The notes under the pieces: generated by a model | Database searches by the model: none | What the model was told of the DNA's origin: nothing | What the model saw: only the letters and a program-made list of their open reading frames with translations | Part shown: positions 1 through 9,321 of the stretch, one piece after another | Position numbering within the stretch: the stretch's first letter is position 1 | Layout of the letters: every line of letters begins with the position of its first letter | Assembly (NCBI RefSeq): GCF_017873605.1 | Contig: NZ_JAGGKI010000003.1 | Coordinates: forward strand, 1-64,000 | Origin: Paenibacillus lactis | Lineage (GTDB): Bacteria > Bacillota > Bacilli > Paenibacillales > Paenibacillaceae | Direction: 5' to 3' | DNA: 64,000 nt | Position numbers and translations under genes: made by a program

Positions 1-30
1 AATGGTCTTGTTGGTCAAACCTCGATCTCT

Positions 31-56
31 CCACCCGCATAGCGGGTGGTTTTTTG
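31..56 (+). terminator. Rho-independent terminator
   Basis: The arms CCACCCGC and GCGGGTGG flank a 2-base loop and are followed by a T-run on the plus strand. It would end a plus-strand gene lying left of the window. Confidence 0.75.
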
Positions 57-100
57 TTTCGCACGCTTCGCGAGCTCAACTGGCTAAAGCCGCAACAAAG

Positions 101-135
101 AAGCACCTGCCGTTAACCGGCAGGCGCTGTCTTTA
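101..135 (-). terminator. Degenerate terminator copy at the end of the GH43-like relic
   Basis: The arms CCTGCCG and CGGCAGG enclose a 5-base loop. The outer stem carries mismatches. Read on the minus strand it is followed by a T-rich stretch. It closely resembles the perfect hairpin at 12451-12492, which ends the intact GH43 gene. Confidence 0.55.
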
Positions 136-273
136 CGTCATTGTACCAGGCAAAATCCATCCGTTATCCGAAGGAGTCACAACTTCCAGGATATCGGAAG
201 CTTTTCCGTTCTTGGCCACAAGGAAAAAGAAGTCCGTGAATGGAGTCGGTGATGCTTTTCCATCTATCGCAGC
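133..273 (-). pseudogene. Relic of a GH43-like glycosidase 3' end
   Basis: A 46-codon open stretch on the minus strand ends in the residues GWILPGTMT and a stop codon set in a hairpin. It is bounded upstream by an in-frame stop at 274-276 and has no start or ribosome site. The last dozen codons, the stop and the following hairpin match the end of the intact GH43 gene at 12489, which ends GRILPVKMT. The similarity fades further upstream. I read it as the decayed 3' end of a second, related gene just past the GH3 gene of cluster A. The family assignment rests only on this short match. Confidence 0.4.
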
Positions 274-331
274 TCATTGCATTGCATAGCTTTGAGAATC
301 TGCTTTTGCGGGATGACCCTCTAAGTAAGCC

Positions 332-2677
332 TTAGTTCAAAATCGCATTTCCGCTGCCTTCCCTCGTAATGATCAGCTCGGCCTTGACGAGCTCCTGCGA
401 ACAACCGCCGATCCCGATTGTCACACGGCATGGCTCGACCGCAAACGACATCTCCCGGTTCCAGAAAGCCAGTTCCTCCCGGCCCAAGCTGAAGGTAACG
501 TCCCGCTCCTCGCCAGGTGCCAGCTCCAGCTTTCGAAACGCCTTCAGCTCGGCAATGCGGCGGGTAATGCCCGATTCGCGGGCCGAGATATACAGCTGAA
601 CGGTTACTGCTCCGGGGCTACGGCCCGTGTTGGCGAGCCGGACCGTCACGGCGACTTTCCTGCCCTCCTGCAGCTCGAACACCGAGATTTCACCCCGCGA
701 GAGCCGAACGTCCCCGTACCGGAATTCCGTGTAGCTTAGCCCGTAACCGAATGGATAAAGCGGGGCGGACGGCATATCCACGTACACACGCGGCCGGCCG
801 GGATCCTTCTGGTTGTAATACACCGGCAGCTGTGCGGCGGAACGCGGAATCGATACGGGCAGTTTGCCGCTCGGGTTCGCCTTGCCGAACAGCAGCTCGC
901 CGATTGCGGCGCCCCCTTCCGGCCCCGGATACCAAGCGCACAGCACGGCCTCGCAGTGCTCGACCACGCCGGCGAGCGCATGCGGACGCCCTTGGATGAG
1001 CACCAGGGCTACCGGCGTTCCCGTCGCGGCCACTTCCTCCAGCAGCCTCTGCTGCAGGCCGCCCAGCGCAAGATCAGCCAGGTCAACGCCCTCTCCGCAG
1101 TCCATCTCGGAAGGATTGCTCGTTTCGCCTTCGGGGACGATAGCCTCGCCATTGCTGTCGAACATCCCGTCAAAGCGGCGGGCGCTGCTGCCGCCCAGCA
1201 CGAGCACGCAGACGTCCGCCCCCTTCGCCGCCTCCACGGCCTCGGCCAGGCCCTCCTCGGACATATCGCGAATGCCGCAGCCCTTGGCGTAGACGATGTC
1301 CGCGTTTGCAGGGGCAGCCATGCGCATGCCCTGCAGCACTGTAATCCCGGTGCCTTCGCGTTGAACGCTCGTATAATCGCCGAGCTGATTGTAGAGCTGA
1401 TCGGCGTTGGGGCCGATCACCGCGATGCGGCGGCGCTCCTCGCCCAAAGGCAGCAGGCCGCCTTCGTTCTTCAGCAGAACGGCGGATTCCCTGGCCACCT
1501 GCCGGTTCAACTCGCGGAATTCGGAACGGCCGACAATGGAGATCGGGCCGCTCTCGCTGACATATGGATGGTCAAACAGTCCCAGCCTGAACTTCAGACG
1601 AAGCACCCTACGCACCGCACGGTCGATGTCCGCTTCCCGAACGAGCCCCTGCCGTACTGCGCCTTCCAGCGTCGAGAATGCCGTATCCCATAGGCTGAGA
1701 TCCACGCCCGAGTCCAGGGCGAGCGCTGCGGCGGACTCGTAGCTGCCTGTCAGCGCCAGAAGCCGGTCGATTGCGACGCCGTCGGCCATGACGATGCCGT
1801 CAAAGCCCCACTCCTCGCGAAGGATGCCGGTTAACAGCCGCTTATTCGCATGGCAGGGCACGCCGTCGATCTCGTTGTACGCCGCCATGAAACCGGCGGC
1901 GCCGGCCGCCTTCCCGGCCATGGCGGCTGGAAGGTGGATCTCGCGCAGCTCGCGCTCCCCGATCGGAGCCGGTCCCGCATTGCGCCCGCCCTGCGCGGTG
2001 CCTTGGGCGCACAAATGCTTGAGCACGACCGCGACTTTATCCGGCCCGGCCATCTCCTCCGGCGTCTCGCCCTGCATACCCCGCACGGCCGCTTCCGTAA
2101 ACCGGGCCGCCAAGTACGGATCCTCGCCGTAGCATTCCTCGGACCGGCCCCAGCGCGGATCGTGGAGGATGTCGAGCGCCGACACGAGGCCGATATGCGC
2201 TCCGCGGCTCCGGATCTCGGCGGCCGCCAAACCATAAGCCCGCTGAAGCAGCGTCGGATTCCAGGTAGCCCCCGCGGCAAGGTTGACCGGAAGGAGCATC
2301 CCGTCCAGCGCCTGATGCCCATGCGGACACTCCTCCACCAGCAGCACCGGAATGCCGAGACGGGTATGCTCCATCACGTACCGCTGCACCATATTAGCCG
2401 CTTTCGCGCTCTCCGCCGCCGTAATGCCGTTGCCGTAGTGGACACCGGACCACGGATCGCTGCGAAACAGCCCGTAAAGCGCGCCCATGCCGCCGCCCCA
2501 AGCCACCTCGGCCTTGAACGCTTCGGTCAGATGGAACCCGTCGTCCTTTTTAACATAGGCGTTCCACCCATACATTCGCTGGTTCAGCTGTCCTACCTTC
2601 TCCGTCAACGTCATTCTTCCGAGCAAATCCTCGATTCGCTCTTCCAACGGCACTCGGGCAGACTTATATTTTTCCAT
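332..2677 (-). CDS. Glycoside hydrolase family 3 (beta-glucosidase/beta-xylosidase type)
   Basis: A cytoplasmic exo-acting beta-glycosidase of 781 residues with no signal peptide. The N-terminal GH3 barrel carries the nucleophile aspartate in MADG (D299 from this start). The (alpha/beta)6 sandwich follows, with the likely acid/base glutamate in CGEGVDL (E529). A C-terminal fibronectin-III-like domain begins near VTVQLYIS. The ATG at 2677 is preferred because GGGGGA precedes it; an in-frame ATG at 2698 has no good ribosome site. It is the last gene of cluster A, 39 bases after the YesN regulator. It probably cleaves imported beta-linked oligosaccharides. The exact sugar cannot be read from sequence. 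Confidence 0.93.
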   Translation of the reverse strand: MEKYKSARVPLEERIEDLLGRMTLTEKVGQLNQRMYGWNAYVKKDDGFHLTEAFKAEVAWGGGMGALYGLFRSDPWSGVHYGNGITAAESAKAANMVQRYVMEHTRLGIPVLLVEECPHGHQALDGMLLPVNLAAGATWNPTLLQRAYGLAAAEIRSRGAHIGLVSALDILHDPRWGRSEECYGEDPYLAARFTEAAVRGMQGETPEEMAGPDKVAVVLKHLCAQGTAQGGRNAGPAPIGERELREIHLPAAMAGKAAGAAGFMAAYNEIDGVPCHANKRLLTGILREEWGFDGIVMADGVAIDRLLALTGSYESAAALALDSGVDLSLWDTAFSTLEGAVRQGLVREADIDRAVRRVLRLKFRLGLFDHPYVSESGPISIVGRSEFRELNRQVARESAVLLKNEGGLLPLGEERRRIAVIGPNADQLYNQLGDYTSVQREGTGITVLQGMRMAAPANADIVYAKGCGIRDMSEEGLAEAVEAAKGADVCVLVLGGSSARRFDGMFDSNGEAIVPEGETSNPSEMDCGEGVDLADLALGGLQQRLLEEVAATGTPVALVLIQGRPHALAGVVEHCEAVLCAWYPGPEGGAAIGELLFGKANPSGKLPVSIPRSAAQLPVYYNQKDPGRPRVYVDMPSAPLYPFGYGLSYTEFRYGDVRLSRGEISVFELQEGRKVAVTVRLANTGRSPGAVTVQLYISARESGITRRIAELKAFRKLELAPGEERDVTFSLGREELAFWNREMSFAVEPCRVTIGIGGCSQELVKAELIITREGSGNAILN

Positions 2678-2716
2678 CTTTTCATTCCCCCGCTTCATCG
2701 TTGTGGGCTTTGGCCC

Positions 2717-4318
2717 TTAATGCACTCTGCCGCCCGCGTCCCTCGCGGCGCTGAGTCCGCGGTACTCCTTCGGCGTCATCCCTGTGTACGTTTTGAATAC
2801 GGATACAAAATATTTGTATTCTTTATACCCTACTTTGTCCGCAATCTCAAACACTTTGTCATGCGTCGTGGCCAAGAGCTCTTTCGCATGCTCCATCCGC
2901 ATTTCGTTCATATATTCCGTAAAGCCCTTTCCCGTGCTCTGCTTAAAAATATAGCTGAAGTAGCTGGGCGTTATTTTCAGCCAAGACGCCACTTCAGAGG
3001 CCTTTAAATCGGCTCGGTAATGCTCGTTCATATACTTTTTTGCCTTTTCGATGATCCAGTACGATTTATCCATGCCGGACCGCTCGATGAACTTCAGCCA
3101 TTCCCGCATATGTCCCTGCACGAGACGCTCCAATGAGCCATAAGAGTTGAAGTGGTTCATATCCGGGCTTGCCAGATGGACATCATCTAGCCCGGTCTGG
3201 CCGCTTCTCCGCATTCGCTGCCTTATCAACACGGCCAATTCTTCATATGCGATCCACAGTTCCTCCGACAAAAACCGCTTTTCCCGGAAAAAAGCGAACA
3301 TTTCCGCAACGAGCGCATCCAGTTCGTTATGATCCCGCTTGAGCATTGCCGCCATCAGATTCCGTGCCGCAGCCTCCGCATCGAAGTCGGCTGTGGCTGT
3401 ACCCGGGCCGCGCCCGGCCGTGCGCGGGTAATCCGGAAGCAGCACCGTCTTATTCTCCAGCAAATGATAAGGCAGCAGGCGGCTAGCCTCCGCGCACCGC
3501 TCGGCCGTCTCTGTCAAATCGCCGTAGGGCCCGGAAGCTCCGCAACATATCCCGGCCTTCTGCAGCACGGGCTCGGCCGCCTCCAGCAGACGGTCCCAGG
3601 CAGCGAGATCCATTCGGATCTCGGATACGATCAGCGTATACAACAGATTTTCGTGGTCAAATACAGAAATCAAGCGGAGAAAAGGACAACGCAGCTCCGC
3701 ATGCAGCCGATCCACCCAATCGTCCTGAATCTCGTCGTAATGTTCCGGAGGCTGCTCACCGAACCGTTCCATAAACCGTACCATCTGGGTTGCCAGCACG
3801 CGAAATTCCGCTCCATGAAGAGACGGCGGGGCTTCTTTGCCGTAAGCAGTCCCTTGACGCGCCATATTCGACAGCCATAATTTCGCTTCCTGGATGCCCC
3901 CGTCTCTTTCCCGACCCCGAACGCCTTCGACAATGGCCTTGACGACTTCCGTCAATTCATCGATATCGACCGGCTTCAGCAGGTAGTCGCTAACGCCGAG
4001 ACGAATCGCCTGACGCGCGTATTCAAAATCCTCGTAGCCGCTGATCATGACGATGCGGACATTCGGAAACCGCTCCTTCAAGCGCTCCGCCAGCTCAAGT
4101 CCGTCCATCCCCTCCATGCGGATGTCGGACAAGACGACACTCACGTCTCGCTCCCCGACGAGCCGCAGTGCCTCCGCCCCGTCATAGGCTACGTCCACGA
4201 CCCGGACGCCAAGACGCTCCCAATCGATCGTGCGCCGCAATCCTTCGCAGATGACCGGCTCGTCGTCCACGATCAGCATATTGACAAGCTTGCCCCTAAC
4301 CGTCCATTGATTGTCCAT
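2717..4318 (-). CDS. YesN-type response regulator (REC + AraC DNA-binding domain), cluster A
   Basis: A two-component regulator of 533 residues. An N-terminal receiver domain has the acidic pair in IVDDE, phospho-acceptor D65 in LSDIRM and the conserved lysine in LLKPVD. A long middle region follows. A C-terminal AraC-type double helix-turn-helix lies near residues 430-530 (ASWLKITPSYFSYIFK ... GMTPKEYRG). The ATG at 4318 has AAGG upstream. A GTG at 4327 and an ATG at 4279, immediately before the receiver fold, are alternatives. It overlaps the 3' end of the kinase gene, which implies translational coupling. It probably activates the surrounding sugar operon. Confidence 0.93.
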   Translation of the reverse strand: MDNQWTVRGKLVNMLIVDDEPVICEGLRRTIDWERLGVRVVDVAYDGAEALRLVGERDVSVVLSDIRMEGMDGLELAERLKERFPNVRIVMISGYEDFEYARQAIRLGVSDYLLKPVDIDELTEVVKAIVEGVRGRERDGGIQEAKLWLSNMARQGTAYGKEAPPSLHGAEFRVLATQMVRFMERFGEQPPEHYDEIQDDWVDRLHAELRCPFLRLISVFDHENLLYTLIVSEIRMDLAAWDRLLEAAEPVLQKAGICCGASGPYGDLTETAERCAEASRLLPYHLLENKTVLLPDYPRTAGRGPGTATADFDAEAAARNLMAAMLKRDHNELDALVAEMFAFFREKRFLSEELWIAYEELAVLIRQRMRRSGQTGLDDVHLASPDMNHFNSYGSLERLVQGHMREWLKFIERSGMDKSYWIIEKAKKYMNEHYRADLKASEVASWLKITPSYFSYIFKQSTGKGFTEYMNEMRMEHAKELLATTHDKVFEIADKVGYKEYKYFVSVFKTYTGMTPKEYRGLSAARDAGGRVH

Positions 4319-6113
4319 GCTTATCACCGCCTTGATCTTGAATATCTCCCCCAGGAAGCCTCAGCCTGACCCAGGTGCCTTTTGAGGAAGTGCTGACCAA
4401 CTCGAGCCCATAGCCGGGTCCGAAAAAGATCGAAAGCCGCTCATGAATATTGGACATCGCTCCCTGCCGGCCCCCTTCCCTGGCCCTCCCCTGAAGCGAT
4501 GACATCACCTCTTGGCGGCGAACGGCCGGCATTCCCTTGCCGTTGTCGATCACGTCGATCACGATTTCATCGGCGACCCGGGAAGCGTTCACGAGGATGT
4601 CATTCATCGGTTTGCCCCGGTCATACCCGTGCTTGAGGAAATTTTCCACCAGCGGCTGGATGGTCGCTTTCAGCATTGGCGTATCCTCCAGGCCTTCTTC
4701 CATCGATAACGTATAGGTCAGCTTGTCACCAAGACGTCGCTGCTGCAGATACAGATACGATTGAACGAACTCCATCTCCCGGCGCAGCGTCGTCCGGTAG
4801 CTGCCGTTATTAACGCTGGCGCGGAAGAACTTGGACAGCATTTCGATCAGCTGGCTCGATTTTTCCGCTTGCTCTAATCTAGCCGTCCAACGGATCATGT
4901 CCAGCGTATTGTAAAGAAAGTGCGGATCCATCTGGTTCTGCATCAGCTTCAGCTCGGACTCGCGCTCCCGGAGCTCCAGCTTGTACTTATGCTCGATCAA
5001 TTGCTGGATGGTGGATACCATTTCGTTGAACGTCCGGTTCAGCTCCGCGATTTCATCCCGGGATTGGATCGGCACGCGGGCGTTGAAGTCCCCGTAGGCG
5101 ACTCGGCTCGCCTCCTTCTTCAGCCGCAGTATCGGAGTGATGATCGTATAATGAAAGCCGATCAGCGCCGTCAAACCGAGCAGCAAAATCGCGGCGAGTA
5201 TGAACAGCATCAGCATTTTGACGCCGCGGAACTCCTCCGCCACGGTAGCCTCGGGAATCAAGGCCACGACGTTCCAGCCCGTGCTTTCGATCGGCTTGTA
5301 CAAGGTTAAATAGCGTTTGCCTTCAACCGGATAATGAAAGAAGCCTTCCCTTCCGGAGGAAAGCTTGTTCACCAGCGTTTCGTCGGGCGCAAATTGTTCG
5401 CTCAATGCGCCGCGGGAGCCGAGTACGATCTGACCCTGTTCCCCAACGATGAACACGCTTCCCTGATCCTCCTCGAAAATCCCCTTCTCGAGCAGATTGA
5501 CGATGCCGGCCTCGTCCATGCGGATGGTCAGCCTGCCTAGCGGCTTCGTAATGTCATTGTACGAATTCAAAATCCGGAACATCGAGAGGAGGCGGGTGGG
5601 CCCGTACCAATCGCTGTTCAGGCTGTACCCCTCCGTCCAGACAATGCCCCCCTTGCGGGCCTCGGCCTGACGCACCCACATCGATTCATCCCCGCTGAAC
5701 GGCTCGCCCATCTCGATGAAACTTCCGTTATAGCCGGAAATTTCGATCGAGCGGATATAGCTCCGGGACATGAGCTGAAAGGTAAGGAATTCTTCGATGT
5801 TGCGCTTGAGATTGGCCTGCTGGCCGCTGCTTAGGGGAGGTGATGGCCTCAGGAAGGACCGCATATCCGGACTTAGGATGAGATAGTTGGCGATATCCTC
5901 CACCATTTTGGTTTGCTCGCCGAGCTGGCTCGCGACGTTATCCAAATTCCGTTTGGTAGAGTTCATGAATTGGTCCATCAGGACTTGATTGAATTTATAT
6001 TGAGCGACGACGCCGACGCCGAACGTAGGCAAAATGACGAAGAGAAGAAAAATGGCGAGCGCTTTCCGCTTCAAGCCGAAATTTCCCAGGTATTTTCCGT
6101 AACGGGTCTTCAT
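4296..6113 (-). CDS. YesM-type sensor histidine kinase, cluster A
   Basis: A membrane kinase of 605 residues. The first transmembrane helix is near residues 18-37, followed by an extracellular Cache-like sensor and a second helix near 300-322. A HAMP linker and a His_kinase domain follow, with phospho-acceptor H398 in DPHFLYN. The HATPase domain carries VENFLKHG and DNGKGMP. The ATG at 6113 is chosen because GGAAGGGGAG precedes it; the codons of an upstream in-frame ATG at 6131 encode that ribosome site. It sits between the permeases and its regulator. It probably senses an extracellular sugar or the loaded binding protein. Confidence 0.94.
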   Translation of the reverse strand: MKTRYGKYLGNFGLKRKALAIFLLFVILPTFGVGVVAQYKFNQVLMDQFMNSTKRNLDNVASQLGEQTKMVEDIANYLILSPDMRSFLRPSPPLSSGQQANLKRNIEEFLTFQLMSRSYIRSIEISGYNGSFIEMGEPFSGDESMWVRQAEARKGGIVWTEGYSLNSDWYGPTRLLSMFRILNSYNDITKPLGRLTIRMDEAGIVNLLEKGIFEEDQGSVFIVGEQGQIVLGSRGALSEQFAPDETLVNKLSSGREGFFHYPVEGKRYLTLYKPIESTGWNVVALIPEATVAEEFRGVKMLMLFILAAILLLGLTALIGFHYTIITPILRLKKEASRVAYGDFNARVPIQSRDEIAELNRTFNEMVSTIQQLIEHKYKLELRERESELKLMQNQMDPHFLYNTLDMIRWTARLEQAEKSSQLIEMLSKFFRASVNNGSYRTTLRREMEFVQSYLYLQQRRLGDKLTYTLSMEEGLEDTPMLKATIQPLVENFLKHGYDRGKPMNDILVNASRVADEIVIDVIDNGKGMPAVRRQEVMSSLQGRAREGGRQGAMSNIHERLSIFFGPGYGLELVSTSSKGTWVRLRLPGGDIQDQGGDKHGQSMDG

Positions 6114-6146
6114 GCTGTTCTCCCCTTCCATCCGCCTACCCGCGCA

Positions 6147-6977
6147 CTAGCCTTTGACCGCGCCTGCCGTCATTCCGTTCACGAGCTGCTTCTGCAGCAG
6201 CAGGTAGAAGATCAGGATCGGAATGAGCGCGATCGTCAGAGCCGCCATTTGAAGCGTAAGGCTCGCCGTTTCAATGCCGGCGAAATTGGCCAGCCCGAGC
6301 GGCAGCGTTTTGAGCTCCGTCGAAGTGATCAGGACCAGCGCAAACAGATACTCGTTCCAATTATAAATAAAGTTCAATATAATGACCGTCGCCAAAGCCG
6401 GCCGGGTAATCGGCAAAATAATTGACCAGAAGATGCGATACACCCCCGCGCCGTCCATGACGCCCGACTCTTCCAGATCTTTAGGGAATCCCCGCATAAA
6501 GCCCTCTAGGATAAACACGGTCAATGACAAGTGAAAAGCCGTATACGGCAAAATCAGCGACCAGTACGTATCGAGCAATTGCAGCTTTTGCATAATCAAA
6601 AAGATCGGGATCAAGGTTGCATGGATCGGCACCAGCATCCCCAGCAAGAACAAGCTATAAGTCACGCCCCGCAGCTTGAACTGGAAGCGGGAAAGGAAAT
6701 ATGCCGCAAGTGCTCCCAGCAGCACCGTAATGATCAGGGAAGCAAACGTGATGATAATGCTGTTCAAAAAATAGACGTCCATGTTCGCAACTTCCCAAGC
6801 CTTGGCGTAGTTCGAAAACTGCAGCGTATGCGGCAGCGAAAACGGCGAGGCGGCATATTCCTGCTCCTCCTTGAAGGAGTTGACCACCATCCAAAAGAGC
6901 GGGATTATATTCATAATAGCGAACAGGCCCAAAAATGTGTATGCGAATAACTGGAACAGGCCCGACTTTCTCTTCAT
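6147..6977 (-). CDS. Carbohydrate ABC transporter permease (MalG-type), cluster A
   Basis: An inner-membrane permease of 276 residues with about six transmembrane helices. It belongs to the CUT1 family (binding-protein-dependent transport inner-membrane component). The cytoplasmic EAA loop reads approximately EESGVMDGAGVYRIFWSIILP. The C-terminus ends GMTAGAVKG, as is usual in this subfamily. AAGGAGG lies nine bases before the ATG at 6977. The frame stays open far upstream, but that part lies over the first permease and is not coding. It pairs with the permease gene 17 bases upstream. Confidence 0.95.
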   Translation of the reverse strand: MKRKSGLFQLFAYTFLGLFAIMNIIPLFWMVVNSFKEEQEYAASPFSLPHTLQFSNYAKAWEVANMDVYFLNSIIITFASLIITVLLGALAAYFLSRFQFKLRGVTYSLFLLGMLVPIHATLIPIFLIMQKLQLLDTYWSLILPYTAFHLSLTVFILEGFMRGFPKDLEESGVMDGAGVYRIFWSIILPITRPALATVIILNFIYNWNEYLFALVLITSTELKTLPLGLANFAGIETASLTLQMAALTIALIPILIFYLLLQKQLVNGMTAGAVKG

Positions 6978-6994
6978 GGCGTTTCCTCCTTTCG

Positions 6995-7870
6995 TTAAGC
7001 GTCCTTCTCCCGGCCGACCCGATTGATGAGCGTAATGACGATCAGGCTGAACAGCAGAACCAGGATGGATACCGCACTGCCGTAACCGTAACGCATGTTG
7101 ATGAACGCGCTGTTGTACATGTAGATGGTCATAACTTCCGTCTGGTGCGCCGGGCCGCCGCCCGTCAGGATCTGAATGAGGTCGAAGACGCGGAACGAGT
7201 TGCTGATGCTGTATACCACGCCGACCATAATCGTTCCCCGGATCATCGGAATCGTAATCCGCAGCGTTCGCTTCAGGCCGGTGGCCCCGTCCAGCTCCGC
7301 AGCCTCGTTGACTTCCTCCGGAATGTTCTGCAGTGCAGCCAGGAAGATCACCATATAAAGGCCGCAGTTCTGCCAAATATAGGCGATGCTGATCGACAGC
7401 ATCGACCATGTCGAATCCCCCAGCCAATTCTGCTTCCAGCCGTCCAGCCCAATCATGCCGAGCAAGTTGTTCAGCATGCCGTATTCGGTGTTGTACACCA
7501 TGCCCCAGATGAGGGAGACCATGACCGAGGAAATGACGACCGGCATGAATCCGATGGTTCGGAACAAACCGGACCCTTTCATGCCTCGGTTAAGCAGCAG
7601 GGCAAGCAGCAGGCCGAGCGGAATTTGTCCGATCAGGCCGGTCACCATGATGATGACGTTGTTTTTCACCGAAAGCCAAAACGTGTCGTCGCCCAAAATT
7701 TTTACGTAATTATCAAGCCCGGCGAAAGTCATCGAGCCGATCCCGTTCCAGTTCATCAGGGAATAATACAAGGACAACCCGATCGGAACGATGGCAATGC
7801 CCAAATAGATGATCAGCGCCGGAAACAAACCGAGGAATATGGCGAGTTTGGTTCCTCTTAGCGTTTGCAT
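6995..7870 (-). CDS. Carbohydrate ABC transporter permease (MalF-type), cluster A
   Basis: A permease of 291 residues with about six membrane helices. The EAA loop reads EAAELDGATGLKRTLRITIP. The ATG at 7870 follows AAAGGAGG. An upstream in-frame ATG at 7945 would add a glycine-rich leader that is probably not translated. It forms a heterodimer with the next permease and takes substrate from the lipoprotein encoded upstream. No ATPase gene is nearby, so a shared ATPase of the MsmX type is inferred. Confidence 0.95.
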   Translation of the reverse strand: MQTLRGTKLAIFLGLFPALIIYLGIAIVPIGLSLYYSLMNWNGIGSMTFAGLDNYVKILGDDTFWLSVKNNVIIMVTGLIGQIPLGLLLALLLNRGMKGSGLFRTIGFMPVVISSVMVSLIWGMVYNTEYGMLNNLLGMIGLDGWKQNWLGDSTWSMLSISIAYIWQNCGLYMVIFLAALQNIPEEVNEAAELDGATGLKRTLRITIPMIRGTIMVGVVYSISNSFRVFDLIQILTGGGPAHQTEVMTIYMYNSAFINMRYGYGSAVSILVLLFSLIVITLINRVGREKDA

Positions 7871-7916
7871 CAGGGTTCCTCCTTTGTTGCACCCCTGCCC
7901 ACCCCCGAAGAAGGAA

Positions 7917-7942
7917 GAAAACCCGTTGAAGTTCGGGTTTTC
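7917..7942 (-). terminator. Intra-operon hairpin between binding-protein and permease genes
   Basis: The arms GAAAACCCG and CGGGTTTTC are perfect around an 8-base loop. It sits in the 140-base gap between the lipoprotein and first permease genes. Such hairpins commonly give partial termination or RNA protection, so that the binding protein is made in excess over the permeases. That role is inferred. Confidence 0.6.
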
Positions 7943-7971
7943 CACATCGTTTCGGATTTGGGCAACAGGAT

Positions 7972-7995
7972 GAATGATTGAATGATTGAATGATT
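7972..7995. repeat. Three tandem copies of GAATGATT
   Basis: Three exact 8-base units lie back to back in the intercistronic gap, directly after the lipoprotein stop codon (on the minus strand). The tract could vary in copy number by slippage. No function is evident. Confidence 0.8.
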
Positions 7996-8010
7996 ACGTT
8001 ACAGTTACTG

Positions 8011-9321
8011 CTATTGATTCATGTCGTCAAACGTTTCCTGCATTTCCTTCGCAACCTCTTCCGGCGTCCCGTGGCCGACGGTCAGCGCCTGCAGTCCGTT
8101 CTGAAGCACGTCAACCACTTGGGTCGGAATAACGCTGTCGAATACCGGGGCAGTGCCATTGCCTGTCAATTCCAGCATTTCTTTCAGATATGGGCTCGCA
8201 TCCTCCGGCACCTCTACCTTCGCCGGGACGACGACGCCGCTGCTGATCAGTTCTTTGTACAAATCCTCGCTGACGAAAAACTTAAGAAACTCCTCAGCGG
8301 CTTCCCGTTTCTTCTCGTCCAGCCCGCTCTTGATCGCAATACCGTACTGAACGACGCCTGCGCTCTTGGACGGATCGCCTTTGCCGCCTTCCACGCTTGG
8401 GAACAGGGCAATGCCGAACTTGTCGCCTTCCTCGTTGTTGATGCGAACCCGGCCGTCAACCGTGGCGGACGAAATATGCATAGCGGCTTTGCCTTGGATG
8501 AAATAATCCTGCGCCTGCACCGAGTCCATGTTGTTGGCGTCGGTATTGAACGCATCCAGCTTGGTCAATTCGTCGATGACCGACAACGCCTTCACGAACT
8601 CCGGATCGGTAAACTTGGCCTTCTTCTCCAGGACGTTCGTTAAGAAATCGCTCCCCGTAAAACGGTCGCCGATGATCGAAATATAGGACGATTGAAGCGG
8701 CCATTGTTCCTTGTTCCCGAGTGAAATCGGCGTAATGCCCGCCTCTTTCAGCTTTTTAACGGCATCGATAAATTTATCGTACGTATCGGGGAACTGATCA
8801 TAGCCGACTTGTGCGAACATGTCCTTGTTGTAATAGATGATATCCACAAAGTTTTGCTTCGTTGGCACTGCGTACTGCTGCCCGTCCACATTGAACCCGG
8901 CCAGCGCCGATTCCGGCAGGATCGAGGACCAGTTGTCCATCAGGCCGTTGATCGGCTGCAGCAAATTCCCCGCCACCAGCGGATCGAGGTCCGCTCCCGG
9001 CCAGACCACGTTAATATCCGGAAGATTGTTCCCTGCCGCAAGCGTGCGCAGCTTGGTCTTGTATTGGGCGGCCGGCACGCCGTCTTGCTTGATCACGATG
9101 TTCGGATGCTGCTTCTCGAATTCGGCAATCCGGGCCTTGTACACTTCGTTGTCCACGTTAGGCGAAGTCCATGGATGCATCATATTTAGCGTGATTTGCT
9201 CTCCTTCGGCCCCGCTGCCGCTGCTTCCAGCGTTGTCCTTGCCGCAGGCGGCAGTGAAGAGTGTAATCATCGCGACCAGTCCGAGCAGCAGCATTCTTTT
9301 GCCTTTGATTGTTTTGTTCAT
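8011..9321 (-). CDS. Extracellular sugar-binding lipoprotein, cluster A
   Basis: A solute-binding protein of 436 residues (SBP_bac_1 family). A lipoprotein signal peptide has lipobox LFTAAC, then a Gly/Ser linker. The body has the usual features of a CUT1 receptor, including NLPDINVVWPG and the PTKQNFVDIIYYNKDMF hinge region. The ATG at 9321 is preferred because AGAGGG precedes it. A longer in-frame start at 9390 would put extra residues before the signal peptide. It is encoded between the GH130 and permease genes. It should capture the oligosaccharide for the two permeases. Confidence 0.95.
   Translation of the reverse strand: MNKTIKGKRMLLLGLVAMITLFTAACGKDNAGSSGSGAEGEQITLNMMHPWTSPNVDNEVYKARIAEFEKQHPNIVIKQDGVPAAQYKTKLRTLAAGNNLPDINVVWPGADLDPLVAGNLLQPINGLMDNWSSILPESALAGFNVDGQQYAVPTKQNFVDIIYYNKDMFAQVGYDQFPDTYDKFIDAVKKLKEAGITPISLGNKEQWPLQSSYISIIGDRFTGSDFLTNVLEKKAKFTDPEFVKALSVIDELTKLDAFNTDANNMDSVQAQDYFIQGKAAMHISSATVDGRVRINNEEGDKFGIALFPSVEGGKGDPSKSAGVVQYGIAIKSGLDEKKREAAEEFLKFFVSEDLYKELISSGVVVPAKVEVPEDASPYLKEMLELTGNGTAPVFDSVIPTQVVDVLQNGLQALTVGHGTPEEVAKEMQETFDDMNQ

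Noticed and set aside
2..289. 95-codon plus-strand frame at the window start
   Set aside because: It crosses a terminator and the minus-strand GH43-like relic, has no ribosome site, and its composition looks non-coding.
956..3007. Long plus-strand frames antisense to the GH3 and YesN genes
   Set aside because: They are a by-product of GC-rich codon use on the other strand. The minus-strand proteins carry complete catalytic motifs.
6978..7427. Upstream extension of the second cluster A permease
   Set aside because: It overlaps the first permease in another frame and lacks membrane character. AAGGAGG marks the true start at 6977.
6935..7861. 308-codon plus-strand frame antisense to the permease
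   Set aside because: The composition is rich in His, Gln and Asp, as expected from a mirrored membrane-protein gene. There is no ribosome site.
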